64,000 bases of DNA. It comes from Antarcticimicrobium sp040365005. GTDB taxonomy: Bacteria; Pseudomonadota; Alphaproteobacteria; Rhodobacterales; Rhodobacteraceae. Position numbers and translations under genes: made by a program. The DNA is taken from positions 1-64,000 of the forward strand of contig NZ_BAABWV010000018.1 of NCBI RefSeq assembly GCF_040365005.1, written 5' to 3'. Below, piece after piece: positions 27,920 to 37,424 of the stretch (position 1 is its first letter; the number at the start of each line of letters is the position of its first letter). The notes under the pieces were generated by a model. That model saw only the letters and a list, made by a program, of their open reading frames with translations. It was not told the origin of the DNA and made no database searches.

Positions 27920-28018
27920 ACATTTTGTAGCACCGGGCGTCCATGAAATCTTTTTTTCGAAAAGTCGACCGTCGAATTGTCGACAGTTTAGCGGTGTCCT
28001 GCGACATTTTGTACAACC
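27920..28018. promoter_or_regulatory. paired 15-bp operator-like repeats for the GntR protein
   Basis: ACATTTTGTAGCACC (27920-27934) and ACATTTTGTACAACC (28004-28018) match at 13 of 15 positions and are offset by exactly 84 bp, eight helical turns. The second contains the palindrome TTGTACAA, a common FCD-GntR core. Two palindromic GTCGAC sites lie between them. The layout suits looping repression of both divergent promoters. Confidence 0.6.
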
Positions 28019-28063
28019 CGCCGCGATTCGCGCCCGGAACTGCCACGATTAACGGAGACCTTC

Positions 28064-28834
28064 ATGAGCCCGCACAAGCCCATCCAATCAAGCCTACCGA
28101 TCGAAAGGGTAGAGCTGGCGGCCACATATCGGCTGCTTGCCGAATTCGGCATGGATGACAGCATCTTTACCCATATTTCGGCCAAGGCGCCCGCATCCGA
28201 GGGGGATCACGCATTCCTGATCAACCCCTACGGGCTGCGCTTTGACGAGGTGTCCGCAAGCAACCTTGTGACCGTCGATCTGGAGGGCCAGGTCCTGCAC
28301 GACCCAAAGGGATTGGGGATCAACAAGGCGGGCTTCACGATCCATTCCGCGGTCCATGCCGCCCGGCCCGACGTCGCCTGCGTCATGCATACGCATACCG
28401 TGGCGGGTGTCGCTGTGGCCTCACTGAAAGACGGGCTGTTGCCACTGAACCAGTGGTCCGCACCCTTTTTCAATCGGCTTGCCTATCACGACTATGAAGG
28501 CATCGCATTGAACCACGAAGAACGCGCGCGGATCGTCGACGACCTCGGCGACAAACACGCGATGATCTTGCGCAACCATGGCCTGCTGACCTGCGGCCGT
28601 ACGGTTGGAGAGGCGTTTCGTACGATGATGGACCTCGAACGCGCTTGCTGTGCGCAAGTGGCAATCATGGGGACTGGCGGGCAGATGAACATTCTGTCCG
28701 ACGAATTGGCCGAGCACACGGCACGGCAAGAAGAAGGCTGGATTGAAGGCCACCAAGCTTCGAGCAAGCCCGACGCGGAATGGGAAGCCTACCTGCGCCA
28801 TTGCAAGGCGCGCCACCCGGATTTTGATCAATGA
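28064..28834 (+). CDS. class II aldolase/adducin family protein
   Basis: This is a 256-aa zinc-dependent class II aldolase/epimerase-fold protein (FucA/AraD superfamily). Metal ligands are the histidine pair in VMHTHTVAG and the histidine in ILRNHGLLTCG; the ITHISAKAP phosphate/substrate loop is near residue 40. The family cleaves or decarboxylates hydroxy-keto acids, but many members near amidohydrolases have unknown substrates. It is the first gene of the operon, with a GGAGACC site, and overlaps the dehydrogenase by 4 bp. Confidence 0.87.
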   Translation: MSPHKPIQSSLPIERVELAATYRLLAEFGMDDSIFTHISAKAPASEGDHAFLINPYGLRFDEVSASNLVTVDLEGQVLHDPKGLGINKAGFTIHSAVHAARPDVACVMHTHTVAGVAVASLKDGLLPLNQWSAPFFNRLAYHDYEGIALNHEERARIVDDLGDKHAMILRNHGLLTCGRTVGEAFRTMMDLERACCAQVAIMGTGGQMNILSDELAEHTARQEEGWIEGHQASSKPDAEWEAYLRHCKARHPDFDQ

Positions 28835-29787
28835 AAGATATGACTTTGCCAACACCGATTACTGTTGTCGCCCTCTCCGAGACGTTTGATCTGGTCGCCA
28901 ACATGGCCGAGGTAGATGAACCGAGAGTCCACCTCCTGCGCCCGAGCGAGGTTGAAGACCCGTCGTTGGTGACCTGCGCCCTGGCTTGGCTGCCCGCCGA
29001 TGATGCATTCGACGCCTACCCGAATATGCGCATGGTGTCGTCAATCGCGGCCGGAGTGGATTCGCTTATCGCCTGCCCTTCCCTGCGCGATGACATCGTC
29101 GTGACCCGGATCCGCGACGAAGAACAGGCCCGCATGATGGCAGGTTTCGCCGCCTGGCACGTTGTTCATCATCACCGCCAAATGGGAACATACATCAGCA
29201 ACCAGGCCACCCAGAGTTGGGACCGGTCCTTCCGTGCTGAGATGGCCTCCGATGTGACGGTCGGGGTGCTTGGCTTCGGGCTTATGGGGCGACATACGGC
29301 GCGGGTTCTGGCCGCAATGGGGTACAAGGTGATTGGCGCCAGCAGATCGGGCGGCGACCCCGAACCCGGCGTCGAGCTTCTGTCGGGGGATGGCGCAATC
29401 GCCGAAACGGCGACGCGATCCGACATTCTGATCAACTTGCTCCCCCTGACGGCCCAGACCCGGGATATTCTGAATGCCGAGTTGTTCTCGACCATGCCCC
29501 AGGGGGCCGTCCTCATTCAGTTGGGGCGAGGAGAGCATTTGATCGAAGATGATCTTCTTGCTGCCCTGGATTCAGGGCAGTTGTCGGCAGCGTCCCTTGA
29601 TGTGTTTCGCCTTGAGCCTCTGCCAAAGGACAGCCCGATCTGGACCCACCCCAAGGTCGTGGTCACACCACACAAGGCATCTGACACCACCCGGTCCGAG
29701 GTGCTGCGGCAATTGGCCGAAAATTACACTGCCCTTGTTCAAGGGCTTACCCCACCGGGCGCGGTCAACCGCGGCGCTGGCTACTGA
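28831..29787 (+). CDS. D-2-hydroxyacid dehydrogenase (glyoxylate/hydroxypyruvate reductase A type)
   Basis: This is a 318-aa NAD(P)-dependent dehydrogenase. The Rossmann motif is VGVLGFGLMGRHTA. The catalytic Arg (QLGRGEHLI), Glu (RLEPLPKDSPIW) and His (VTPHKASDT) are in the expected order. The N-terminal half is short and lacks the typical substrate-domain NVP motif, the GhrA-like layout. It lies between the aldolase and an amidohydrolase and probably handles a 2-oxo acid released in the pathway. Confidence 0.88.
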   Translation: MKDMTLPTPITVVALSETFDLVANMAEVDEPRVHLLRPSEVEDPSLVTCALAWLPADDAFDAYPNMRMVSSIAAGVDSLIACPSLRDDIVVTRIRDEEQARMMAGFAAWHVVHHHRQMGTYISNQATQSWDRSFRAEMASDVTVGVLGFGLMGRHTARVLAAMGYKVIGASRSGGDPEPGVELLSGDGAIAETATRSDILINLLPLTAQTRDILNAELFSTMPQGAVLIQLGRGEHLIEDDLLAALDSGQLSAASLDVFRLEPLPKDSPIWTHPKVVVTPHKASDTTRSEVLRQLAENYTALVQGLTPPGAVNRGAGY

Positions 29788-29814
29788 ATGATTGATGCAC
29801 TGAAAGGCACCAAA

Positions 29815-31443
29815 ATGACCATTCCGTCACGTATCCTTACCAATGGAAAAATCTGGTGTGGATTGAACGAAGGCTTCGCCGAGGCGATTGCCATTTCCGA
29901 CGACAAGGTGCTGGCGGTCGGATCCGCTCAAGACATCGGTGAAATGGCCGGGCCGGACACCGAGATCGTGGATCTTGAAGGCCGCCTTGCCACTCCGGGC
30001 CTGAACGATGCGCACTTGCACCTTCACATGTACGGTATGAGCAAGCTGAATCTGGATCTTCGCGCGGCGGCGGGCATGACCACCGTTCAGGCGATCCTCG
30101 ATCAGGTTGCCGAGGCCGTAGCCAAGGCCGAACCGGGCACCTGGATCACGGGTCGGGGCTATGATCACGACAAGCTTGCCGAACTGCGTCACCCGCATCG
30201 CCGCGAACTTGACGCGGTTGCCCCCAACAACCCGGTCATGCTGACCCGCGCCTGCGGTCACACCGCGGTCTGCAACAGCATGGCACTGCAACTTGGGGAA
30301 ATCGGTCACAACTCTCCCGATCCTTACGGCGGCAAGATCGGCCGTGCCGACGGCGAATTGAACGGGTTGCTGTTCGAAGCAGCCCGCACACCGGTCCAAA
30401 AGGCGCAACCCGAACCGTCGGCCGAGGATTTCGTCGATGCGATCGAACGCGCCGGCACCGAGCTCTTGTCGCTTGGCATCACCTCGGTGATGGAGGCCGG
30501 TATCGGCATGGGGCCGGGCGAACCTGAATTGCGCGCATACCAGATCGCAAACCGGGATGGGCGGCTTCCGGTGCGGGTCGCAGGTACGTTGATGGGCGAT
30601 CTGGAAAAGAACATTCTTGATATTGCCCATGCCGAGGGGCTGGTGACCGGTGCGGGCGACGACATGTTCCGTATCGGGCCGGTAAAGATTTTCACCGACG
30701 GGTCGGCCGGTGCCGGGACCGCGTGGATGTCTGTCCCCTATTTCAACGATAAAACCAATTTCGGCGTGCCTTGCCTGTCGCAGGAACAGACCGACGAACT
30801 GGTCCTGAAGGCGCACCGCCTGGGGTATCAGATGGCCCCCCACGCAATCGGCGATGCGGCAATCGAGATGGTCTTGAATGCCTATGAAAAGGCATACGCA
30901 GACACGCCCGCGCCCGATCGGCGCCACCGGATCGAGCATTGCGGCTGGCACCGTCCCGATCAACTTGAGCGGATGAAGGCCATGGGTGTAATCCCGGCCG
31001 GGCAGCCCTCGTTCCTGTACTACTTCGGAGAAGGGTATTTCATGTGCCTTGGCCCTGACAGGCCGCATGGCTGCTACCCCTACAAGACCTGGCTTGACGA
31101 GGGTCTGCATCCGTCCGCATCGACGGATTGCCCGGTGACCGACCCCAACCCGTTCGCCAATATCTATGCCATGGTGACGCGCAAGTCCGACGGCGGAACG
31201 GTCTTGGGCGATGGGCAACAACTGTCCGTGGCGGAAGCGCTGCACCTTTACACTTACGAGGCTGCCTATGGCGTCCACGACGAAGACCGCAAGGGCCGCC
31301 TGATCCCCGGGCAACTGGCGGATGTTTCCGTGTTCGATACCGACTTCTTCACGGTCGACCCCGAGGAAATCCTGAGTGGACAATGTGTCCTGACGATCCG
31401 CGGGGGGGAAACGGTGTTCGAGCGGGGCGCGACCCTGACATGA
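29815..31443 (+). CDS. YtcJ-type metal-dependent amidohydrolase
   Basis: This is a member of the amidohydrolase superfamily (amidohydrolase_3, YtcJ-like). N-terminal metal motif NDAHLHLHMYG is present, followed by a mid-barrel lysine/aspartate region (PVKIFTDGSAGAGTAW), histidines in APHAIGDAA and RIEHCGWH, and the late aspartate in STDCPVTDPNP. I prefer the ATG at 29815, which has a GAAAGG site, over the first in-frame ATG at 29788, which has none; length is then 542 aa. It probably hydrolyses an amide or carbamoyl bond of the imported substrate. Its stop overlaps the first permease (ATGA). Confidence 0.85.
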   Translation: MTIPSRILTNGKIWCGLNEGFAEAIAISDDKVLAVGSAQDIGEMAGPDTEIVDLEGRLATPGLNDAHLHLHMYGMSKLNLDLRAAAGMTTVQAILDQVAEAVAKAEPGTWITGRGYDHDKLAELRHPHRRELDAVAPNNPVMLTRACGHTAVCNSMALQLGEIGHNSPDPYGGKIGRADGELNGLLFEAARTPVQKAQPEPSAEDFVDAIERAGTELLSLGITSVMEAGIGMGPGEPELRAYQIANRDGRLPVRVAGTLMGDLEKNILDIAHAEGLVTGAGDDMFRIGPVKIFTDGSAGAGTAWMSVPYFNDKTNFGVPCLSQEQTDELVLKAHRLGYQMAPHAIGDAAIEMVLNAYEKAYADTPAPDRRHRIEHCGWHRPDQLERMKAMGVIPAGQPSFLYYFGEGYFMCLGPDRPHGCYPYKTWLDEGLHPSASTDCPVTDPNPFANIYAMVTRKSDGGTVLGDGQQLSVAEALHLYTYEAAYGVHDEDRKGRLIPGQLADVSVFDTDFFTVDPEEILSGQCVLTIRGGETVFERGATLT

Positions 31444-32378
31444 TCCGCGCCGTCCTTCATCGCCTGGTCCTGTCGGTTCCGGTCCTTTTCGGGGTGTTGC
31501 TGTTCGGTTTCCTGCTGGTGCAGGTCGTTCCGGGTGATCCGGCAGTGGTGGTGGCGGGTCCGACCGCCACCGCCGATGTCGTGGCCGCCATCCGCGAAGA
31601 GATGGGCCTTGATCAACCGGTCCTGGTCCAATTCTGGAACTACCTCCAGCGTATGGCTGTCGGCGACCTGGGACGGTCCATGATCTCCAACAAATCGGTC
31701 ACCTCTGAACTGGGCACCGCTCTGTGGCCGACGCTGGAACTGATGATCGGTTCGATGGTCTGGTCGGTACCCGTGGGCGTTGCCATGGGAACGCTTGCCG
31801 CCGTCGTGCGCGGATCGCTCATCGACCGGGCCATCATGGCCTTGTCCGTGGCCGGAGTGTCCTTGCCCATCTTCTTCATCTCGCTGATGGCGATCCAGTT
31901 CCTTGGCGTGAAGTGGCAGATCTTTCCCTTCATCGGTCGCCCGGGTCCCTGGTACACCGCCGAGGGCTTTATGGCGTTGTTTCTACCTGCCCTTTCGCTC
32001 GGGCTGATCCTGATCGGGCCGGTGGCGCGCATGACGCGATCTTCGGTTCTGGAGGTTCTGAAACTTGACCATGTGCGGACCGCGCGCGCCAAGGGGCTGT
32101 CGGAAACGCGGGTGATCCTGGCGCATGGGTTGCGCAACGCCCTTATTCCGGTGGTGACGCTGATCGGTCTGCAAGTCGGGTATCTTCTGGGCGGCGCCGT
32201 CGTGACCGAAACCATCTTTAGCTGGCCGGGCCTTGGGCGGCTCGCGGTCGGCGCGATCATGTCGTCCGACTTCACGGTCGCTCAGGGCACCATCGTGATC
32301 TTTGCTCTGGGGTTCATCACCGTGAACTTGATCGTGGACATCCTGTATTCCCTGCTTGACCCAAGGGTGCGAAAATGA
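31440..32378 (+). CDS. Dpp/Opp-type ABC transporter permease (DppB type)
   Basis: This is a 312-aa inner-membrane permease with six hydrophobic segments. It has the DppB N-terminal pattern VLFGVLLFGFLLVQVVPGDP and the ATPase-contact loop DHVRTARAKGLSETRVILAHGLRN (EAA motif). The ATG at 31440 overlaps the amidohydrolase stop; the longer upstream frame lies inside that gene and is rejected. The next permease starts within its stop codon, so translation of the transporter is tightly coupled. Confidence 0.93.
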   Translation: MIRAVLHRLVLSVPVLFGVLLFGFLLVQVVPGDPAVVVAGPTATADVVAAIREEMGLDQPVLVQFWNYLQRMAVGDLGRSMISNKSVTSELGTALWPTLELMIGSMVWSVPVGVAMGTLAAVVRGSLIDRAIMALSVAGVSLPIFFISLMAIQFLGVKWQIFPFIGRPGPWYTAEGFMALFLPALSLGLILIGPVARMTRSSVLEVLKLDHVRTARAKGLSETRVILAHGLRNALIPVVTLIGLQVGYLLGGAVVTETIFSWPGLGRLAVGAIMSSDFTVAQGTIVIFALGFITVNLIVDILYSLLDPRVRK

Positions 32379-33307
32379 GCGTGACATCAACCAATGTGTC
32401 CCCTGCCCCAGAAACCTCCGGCAGCACGGAGGGCGATGTTTCCCAGGATTTCACGGCGCCCGCACGAGCACACTGGCTGCGCAGGTTGATGCAGGACCGC
32501 GCCGCGTCCCTGGCGTTGTTGACACTGGCACTGGTCATTCTTGGGGCCATATTCGCGCCAATTCTGGCCACGCATGATCCCGCGTCGAATTCCCGGTCTG
32601 TCATGACCCCTCCGGCGTGGATGGCCATGGGCAAAGCGGAGCACTGGCTTGGCACGGACGGTCAGGGGCGCGACATTTATTCCCGGTTGCTGTACGGGGC
32701 GCGGCTGACGTTGCTCATCGGCTTCATGGCCGTCGGGCTTGGCGGATTTTTCGGCTCTCTCCTTGGCCTGCTGTCTGCATTCAACCAGAAGATCGACCCA
32801 TGGATCATGCGCACCATGGATGTGTTGCTGTCCTTTCCCGCGATCCTTTTGGCATTGGCCCTGGTTGCGGTGATGGGCCAAGGCATCGTGCCCATCGTGA
32901 TCGCGCTGGGGATTTCCTCCATCCCCGATTGTGCAAGGGTGGCGCGCGGCATCGCAATCGGCGTGATGAAGCAGGAATTCATAGAAGCGGGCCGCGCTGT
33001 CGGCCTTTCGAACCTGCAACTGTTCAACCGGTACCTGGTGCGAAACGCGATCTCATCCATCATGATCTTCATCTCGCTTCGCTTTGGTCAGACGATCCTG
33101 ATCGGCGCCACCCTTTCCTTTCTTGGACTGGGGGCCAGACCGCCTGCATCCGAACTTGGCATGATGGCGTCACAAGGGCGCGAGTTCCTTCTGTTTGCAC
33201 CGCATATCGCAGTGATCCCATCCGTCTTGATTTTCATCATTGTCCTGTCTGCCAACGTCGCCGGTGACGCGCTGCGCGATGTGCTGGACCCGCGGCTTCA
33301 AGCGTAA
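32375..33307 (+). CDS. Dpp/Opp-type ABC transporter permease (DppC type)
   Basis: This is a 310-aa permease with a long cytoplasmic N-terminus (~45 residues), then six hydrophobic segments. The LGTDGQGRDIYSRLLYGARLTL signature of DppC proteins is present, as is the EAA loop (EFIEAGRAVGLSNLQLFNRYLVRN). It pairs with the upstream DppB-like protein. Confidence 0.93.
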   Translation: MSVTSTNVSPAPETSGSTEGDVSQDFTAPARAHWLRRLMQDRAASLALLTLALVILGAIFAPILATHDPASNSRSVMTPPAWMAMGKAEHWLGTDGQGRDIYSRLLYGARLTLLIGFMAVGLGGFFGSLLGLLSAFNQKIDPWIMRTMDVLLSFPAILLALALVAVMGQGIVPIVIALGISSIPDCARVARGIAIGVMKQEFIEAGRAVGLSNLQLFNRYLVRNAISSIMIFISLRFGQTILIGATLSFLGLGARPPASELGMMASQGREFLLFAPHIAVIPSVLIFIIVLSANVAGDALRDVLDPRLQA

Positions 33308-33357
33308 CGACGATCTCTCAGAAACTACCGCACCCCCAACAAGGAGCATTTTCCATC

Positions 33358-34941
33358 ATGACACTGACCCCCATCAAGCGTGCCGGCTTTGGTCTTGCCG
33401 CGGCCATGGCACTCGCGTTGCCCGTGGCTGCGCAGGAACTGACGATCATTCGGGCGCAAGACAGCAACCACTACGATCCGCCGCGCACCACGGCCCAGTC
33501 GGGCGCCGAAGTCATCTTCATGTTGTCCGACACCATTGTCGGTCTGGCCGAGGATATGAAAACCATCGAACCCTTGCTGGCAAGCAGCTGGGACGTGTCC
33601 GACGACGCGCTGACCTATACCTTCAAGATCCGCGACGACGTGAGTTTTTGCGACGGCAAGCCAATGACGGCCGAAGATGTCGCTTGGTCGCTGAACCGCT
33701 GGCTGGATCCGGAAACCAAATCCCCCGTGCGCTGGCGTATGGGCGACGTGAAGTCGATCACCGCCCCCGATGCCACCACCGTGGTATATGAACTGAACGC
33801 GCCGCATTCAGAGCTTCTTTATCAACTGGCCCAAAGCTTTGGCTCGATCATCGACAAGGACACATACGAAGCCCTGGGTAAGGATTTTGGCGTGACCGGC
33901 TTCAATGGCACGGGTCCGTTTTGCTGGGAAAGCTGGACCCCGCGCGACAAGGTCGTCCTGACACGGCATGACGCCTATAACTGGGGGCCGGCCAACTATC
34001 AAAACAGAGGCCCCGCGCAAGTTGAAAAAGTGACGTGGCAAATCGTTCCCGAAGCAGCGACCCGCACCGTCGCGCTGTTGACCGGCCAGGGCGATATTTC
34101 ACCTTACGTTCCTTTCATTGGCTACGGCACGTTGCGCGCCGCGCCCAACATCAATGTGATCAAGTCCGAGCACGCCTTTTGGACCAATTACATGGGTTTC
34201 AAGATCACCAAGGATCTTGTGGAAGATGTGAAGGTCCGCCAGGCGATCAACCTTGCCGTAAACCAGGAAGCCATGGCTGAGGACCTGTTCTTTGGCGAGG
34301 TCGAGCCGGCGTATTCCTACGTATCCTCCGGCGCGCTTGATTATGACGAAACGTTGAATGACAGCTTGCTGAAGTATGACCCCGAACGGGCTGCTGCTCT
34401 TCTGGACGAAGCGGGCTGGGTTTTGAACAGCTACGGCAAGCGAGAAAAAGACGGTAAGGTCATGGAGCCGCTGACCATTACTTTCACCGGCGAATGGCAA
34501 CAGACATCCGAAGCCGTGCAGGCGGATCTTCTGAAGGTCGGGATTGAACTGCAGATCGAGCCCATGGACTCGACCGTCTACTGGGGCAAGTCGGCCACCG
34601 ACGAGTTTGAAATGTATGTCATGGGCTACCCCTATATCTCTGCCGGGGATGCGTTGAACCTGTATTTCCGCTCGGCGAATATTCCGACCCCCAACCGGAT
34701 GAACTGGAACGACCCCGAAACCGACGAATTGTTGATTGCCGGGTCTCAGGCCACCAATGAAGCGGATCGCGCGGCGGCTTATGCCAAAGTGCTGCACAAG
34801 GTGCATGACAGCGCCGTCTGGTTGCCGATCTACCATCGCCCGATGCAGATCGGATACTCGAACAAGCTTGCTCCGTTCGAAGCACACAACATCTACGGCG
34901 CCGGCCTCTACAAAGGCCTCCAGCTTGCCTTCATCGAATAA
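33358..34941 (+). CDS. ABC transporter periplasmic substrate-binding protein, family 5 (DppA/OppA type)
   Basis: This is a 527-aa secreted binding protein with a Sec signal peptide (ends ALPVAAQ). It has the SBP family 5 core: LASSWDVSDDALTYTFKIRD, VSFCDGKPMTAEDVAWSL and FNGTGPF. An AAGGAGCA site precedes the ATG. It sits between the two permeases and the amidohydrolase/ATPase genes. Family 5 proteins bind peptides but also opines, nickel chelates and sugars; given the enzymes nearby, the ligand may be an amide or N-acyl compound rather than a peptide. Confidence 0.92.
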   Translation: MTLTPIKRAGFGLAAAMALALPVAAQELTIIRAQDSNHYDPPRTTAQSGAEVIFMLSDTIVGLAEDMKTIEPLLASSWDVSDDALTYTFKIRDDVSFCDGKPMTAEDVAWSLNRWLDPETKSPVRWRMGDVKSITAPDATTVVYELNAPHSELLYQLAQSFGSIIDKDTYEALGKDFGVTGFNGTGPFCWESWTPRDKVVLTRHDAYNWGPANYQNRGPAQVEKVTWQIVPEAATRTVALLTGQGDISPYVPFIGYGTLRAAPNINVIKSEHAFWTNYMGFKITKDLVEDVKVRQAINLAVNQEAMAEDLFFGEVEPAYSYVSSGALDYDETLNDSLLKYDPERAAALLDEAGWVLNSYGKREKDGKVMEPLTITFTGEWQQTSEAVQADLLKVGIELQIEPMDSTVYWGKSATDEFEMYVMGYPYISAGDALNLYFRSANIPTPNRMNWNDPETDELLIAGSQATNEADRAAAYAKVLHKVHDSAVWLPIYHRPMQIGYSNKLAPFEAHNIYGAGLYKGLQLAFIE

Positions 34942-35001
34942 CGATCACGGGCCGTCCGGGACTTCCGGGCGGCCCAGCGTTCGCACAACAGGACAAAAAA
35001 C

Positions 35002-36444
35002 ATGACCAGCCCCACCGTCATCAGAAATGCCGCCTACATCATCGCTTGGGATGCTGATGCGGATGGCCATACGCTCTTGCAGAACCAGGACCTTGCTTTT
35101 GACGAAACCGGAATTCTGCAAGTTGGCGGAACTTGGGAGGGACCGGTCTCAGAAGAGATTGACGGCTCCAAACGTCTTGTCAGCCCCGGCCTTGTGAACA
35201 TCCACTCGCACCCCTCTTCCGAAGCCATGAACAAGGGCATGCTGGATGAGCTTGGCTCTCCGGGGTTGCGGATGTCGTCGCTCTACGAATTCATGCCTCT
35301 GTTCCGCCCTGACGCACAAGGCACCCCCTTTGCCACCCGCGTGGCGTACTCCGAACTTGCGTTGTCCGGCGTGACGACCGTGGTCGACCTGTCGGTGCCT
35401 TATGAAAGCTGGCTGGATCTGGCGGAGCAGTCCGGTCTGCGTGTCGTGATTGCTCCGATGTATCGCTCGGCCCGTTGGTTCACCAAAACCGGCCATTCCG
35501 TCGAATACGAATGGGCAGAAGATGACGGCCGCGGCGTCATGGATGACGCGTTGAGAGTGGTCGATGATGCAATCGCGCACCCTTGCGGCCGGTTGTCCGG
35601 CATGGTTGCACCGGCGCAGATCGACACGTGTTCCGCCGACCTGATCCGGAACAGCTTTGCCGAAGCGCAATCGCGTGGTGTGAAAATGCAAATCCATGCG
35701 GCGCAAAGCATGGTCGAATTCAACGAGATCACGACGCGCCACGGCCGCACGCCGATTGAATGGCTGGATGGTCTGGGTGTCCTGACGGACGGGGTGATTA
35801 TTGGGCACGGCATCTTTCTGAACGATCACCCATGGACCGCTTGGCCCGGGGCCGAGGATTTCGACACCCTGAAAAACTCCGGCGCTGCCGTGGCGCATTG
35901 CCCCACCGTGTTCCAACGCCGGGGCGTGACCATGAATACGTTTGGCCGCTATCTGCGCAATGGCATCCCGATGGGGATAGGCACCGACACCTATCCGCAT
36001 AATATGCTTGAAGAAATCCGCCATGCCTTGATCAATTCGCGGATCATTTCGAAAAACCCCTACGATCTGCGCACCACCAGCGCCTTTGACGCGGCAACCA
36101 TCGGCGGTGCTTCGGTGCTGGGGATGGAGGACATCGGAAAACTGGCGCCGGGCATGAAATCGGACCTGTTCCTGGCGGACATCACCCATCGCGCGATGCG
36201 ACCTTTGCGCGATCCTTTGGCCTCGTTGATCTACGTGGCGGGGGAACGCGCTGTCACCGACACCTTTGTAGACGGCAAGGCATTGGTCCGCGACGGCGTT
36301 TTGACCACCTTTGATCTGGATGAGGCGCTTGACGGTCTTGAGGCGGCGCAAGCCCGCGCTGCCGAGGCATTTCAAACCCTCGATTTCCGCAACCGCCGCC
36401 ATGACGAAGCAGCGCCGATCAACTACCTTCGAGGCGATTCATGA
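35002..36444 (+). CDS. SsnA/TrzN-AtzA-like amidohydrolase (chlorohydrolase family)
   Basis: This is a 480-aa metal-dependent hydrolase of the cytosine/guanine deaminase-like amidohydrolase group. Metal motif NIHSHPSSE replaces the usual HTH; the later histidines are in MQIHAAQS and IGHGIFLNDHPW, and the aspartate is in GIGTDTYPHNM. This group deaminates, dechlorinates or hydrolyses N-heterocycles. Having two different amidohydrolases in one transport operon suggests sequential ring or amide hydrolysis. It overlaps the following ATPase gene by 4 bp. Confidence 0.87.
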   Translation: MTSPTVIRNAAYIIAWDADADGHTLLQNQDLAFDETGILQVGGTWEGPVSEEIDGSKRLVSPGLVNIHSHPSSEAMNKGMLDELGSPGLRMSSLYEFMPLFRPDAQGTPFATRVAYSELALSGVTTVVDLSVPYESWLDLAEQSGLRVVIAPMYRSARWFTKTGHSVEYEWAEDDGRGVMDDALRVVDDAIAHPCGRLSGMVAPAQIDTCSADLIRNSFAEAQSRGVKMQIHAAQSMVEFNEITTRHGRTPIEWLDGLGVLTDGVIIGHGIFLNDHPWTAWPGAEDFDTLKNSGAAVAHCPTVFQRRGVTMNTFGRYLRNGIPMGIGTDTYPHNMLEEIRHALINSRIISKNPYDLRTTSAFDAATIGGASVLGMEDIGKLAPGMKSDLFLADITHRAMRPLRDPLASLIYVAGERAVTDTFVDGKALVRDGVLTTFDLDEALDGLEAAQARAAEAFQTLDFRNRRHDEAAPINYLRGDS

Positions 36445-37424
36445 CTCCGCTTCTTGACGTTCGCGACCTTCAAATCGAATTCAAGACCGACATCGGCACT
36501 TTCATGGCGGTTGACGGTGTCAGCTTTACGGTCAACCGCGGAGCGACACTTGGCATCGTGGGCGAATCCGGCTGCGGGAAATCGGTGACCTCATTGGGGA
36601 TCATGGGTTTGTTGCCAACCCCGCCGGGGCGATACGTTGGCGGCGAAGTCCTGTTCGAAGGCCGCGACCTGCTGAGCATGCCCAAATCGGAACGTCGCGC
36701 GCTGCGCGGCGGCCGCATGGGCATGGTGTTCCAGGAACCGATGACATCGCTTAACCCGGTCTACACGGTCGGCGCACAGATCATCGAATGCCTGCGCGCC
36801 CACGGCATGACCAACCGCCGTGAGGCCCGCGAACGCGCAGTCGAACTGCTTGATCTGGTCCGCCTGCCCTCGCCCTCGAAGCGTGTTGACGACTTCCCGC
36901 ACCAACTGTCCGGCGGTCAACGACAGCGTGTCATGATCGCGCTGGCTCTGGCCAACAATCCCGACCTGTTGATCGCGGATGAACCGACGACGGCGTTGGA
37001 TGTGACCATTCAAGCGCAAATCCTTGATCTGATGCGCGATTTGTCGGACCGAACCGGCGCCGCGATCATGCTGATCACCCACGACCTCGGGGTCGTTGCG
37101 GAAACCTGTGACGATGTCGTGGTCATGTACGCGGGCAAGGTCGTTGAGCGCGCGCCCGCACGCGATCTGTTCAATGGGCCAATGCACCCCTACACGCTCG
37201 GTCTCATGGCGGCGGTGCCGCGTCTGGATACCAACTCCGACCGGCTGAAAACCATTCCCGGTTCGGTTCCACCGCCCTGGGCCATGCCCGCGGGATGCCG
37301 TTTCGCATCCCGCTGCCCCCTCGCCACGGAAGAATGCCGTGCCAGCCAACCCCCGCTGCGCGAAATCGGCGAAGACCGGCTGGTCGCATGCTGGCGCGCC
37401 CCCATCGAGGAGATTTCGGTATGA
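36441..37424 (+). CDS. Dpp/Opp-type ABC transporter ATP-binding protein (DppD type)
   Basis: This is a 327-aa ATPase. Walker A is GESGCGKS, the Q loop is VFQEPMTSLNP, the signature is LSGGQRQR, Walker B is LLIADEPTTALDVT and the H loop is LITHDLGVVA. The C-terminal oligopeptide-transport extension has the cysteine cluster (CRFASRCPLATEEC...C) typical of DppD/OppD. It overlaps the DppF-like gene by ATGA. Confidence 0.94.
   Translation: MTPLLDVRDLQIEFKTDIGTFMAVDGVSFTVNRGATLGIVGESGCGKSVTSLGIMGLLPTPPGRYVGGEVLFEGRDLLSMPKSERRALRGGRMGMVFQEPMTSLNPVYTVGAQIIECLRAHGMTNRREARERAVELLDLVRLPSPSKRVDDFPHQLSGGQRQRVMIALALANNPDLLIADEPTTALDVTIQAQILDLMRDLSDRTGAAIMLITHDLGVVAETCDDVVVMYAGKVVERAPARDLFNGPMHPYTLGLMAAVPRLDTNSDRLKTIPGSVPPPWAMPAGCRFASRCPLATEECRASQPPLREIGEDRLVACWRAPIEEISV

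Noticed and set aside
29827..31383. 518-codon minus-strand frame opposite the YtcJ-like gene
   Set aside because: It is a shadow; all metal-binding motifs are on the plus strand.
31128..31439. N-terminal extension of the DppB-like gene
   Set aside because: It lies inside the amidohydrolase gene in another frame; the ATGA overlap start at 31440 is typical for the operon.
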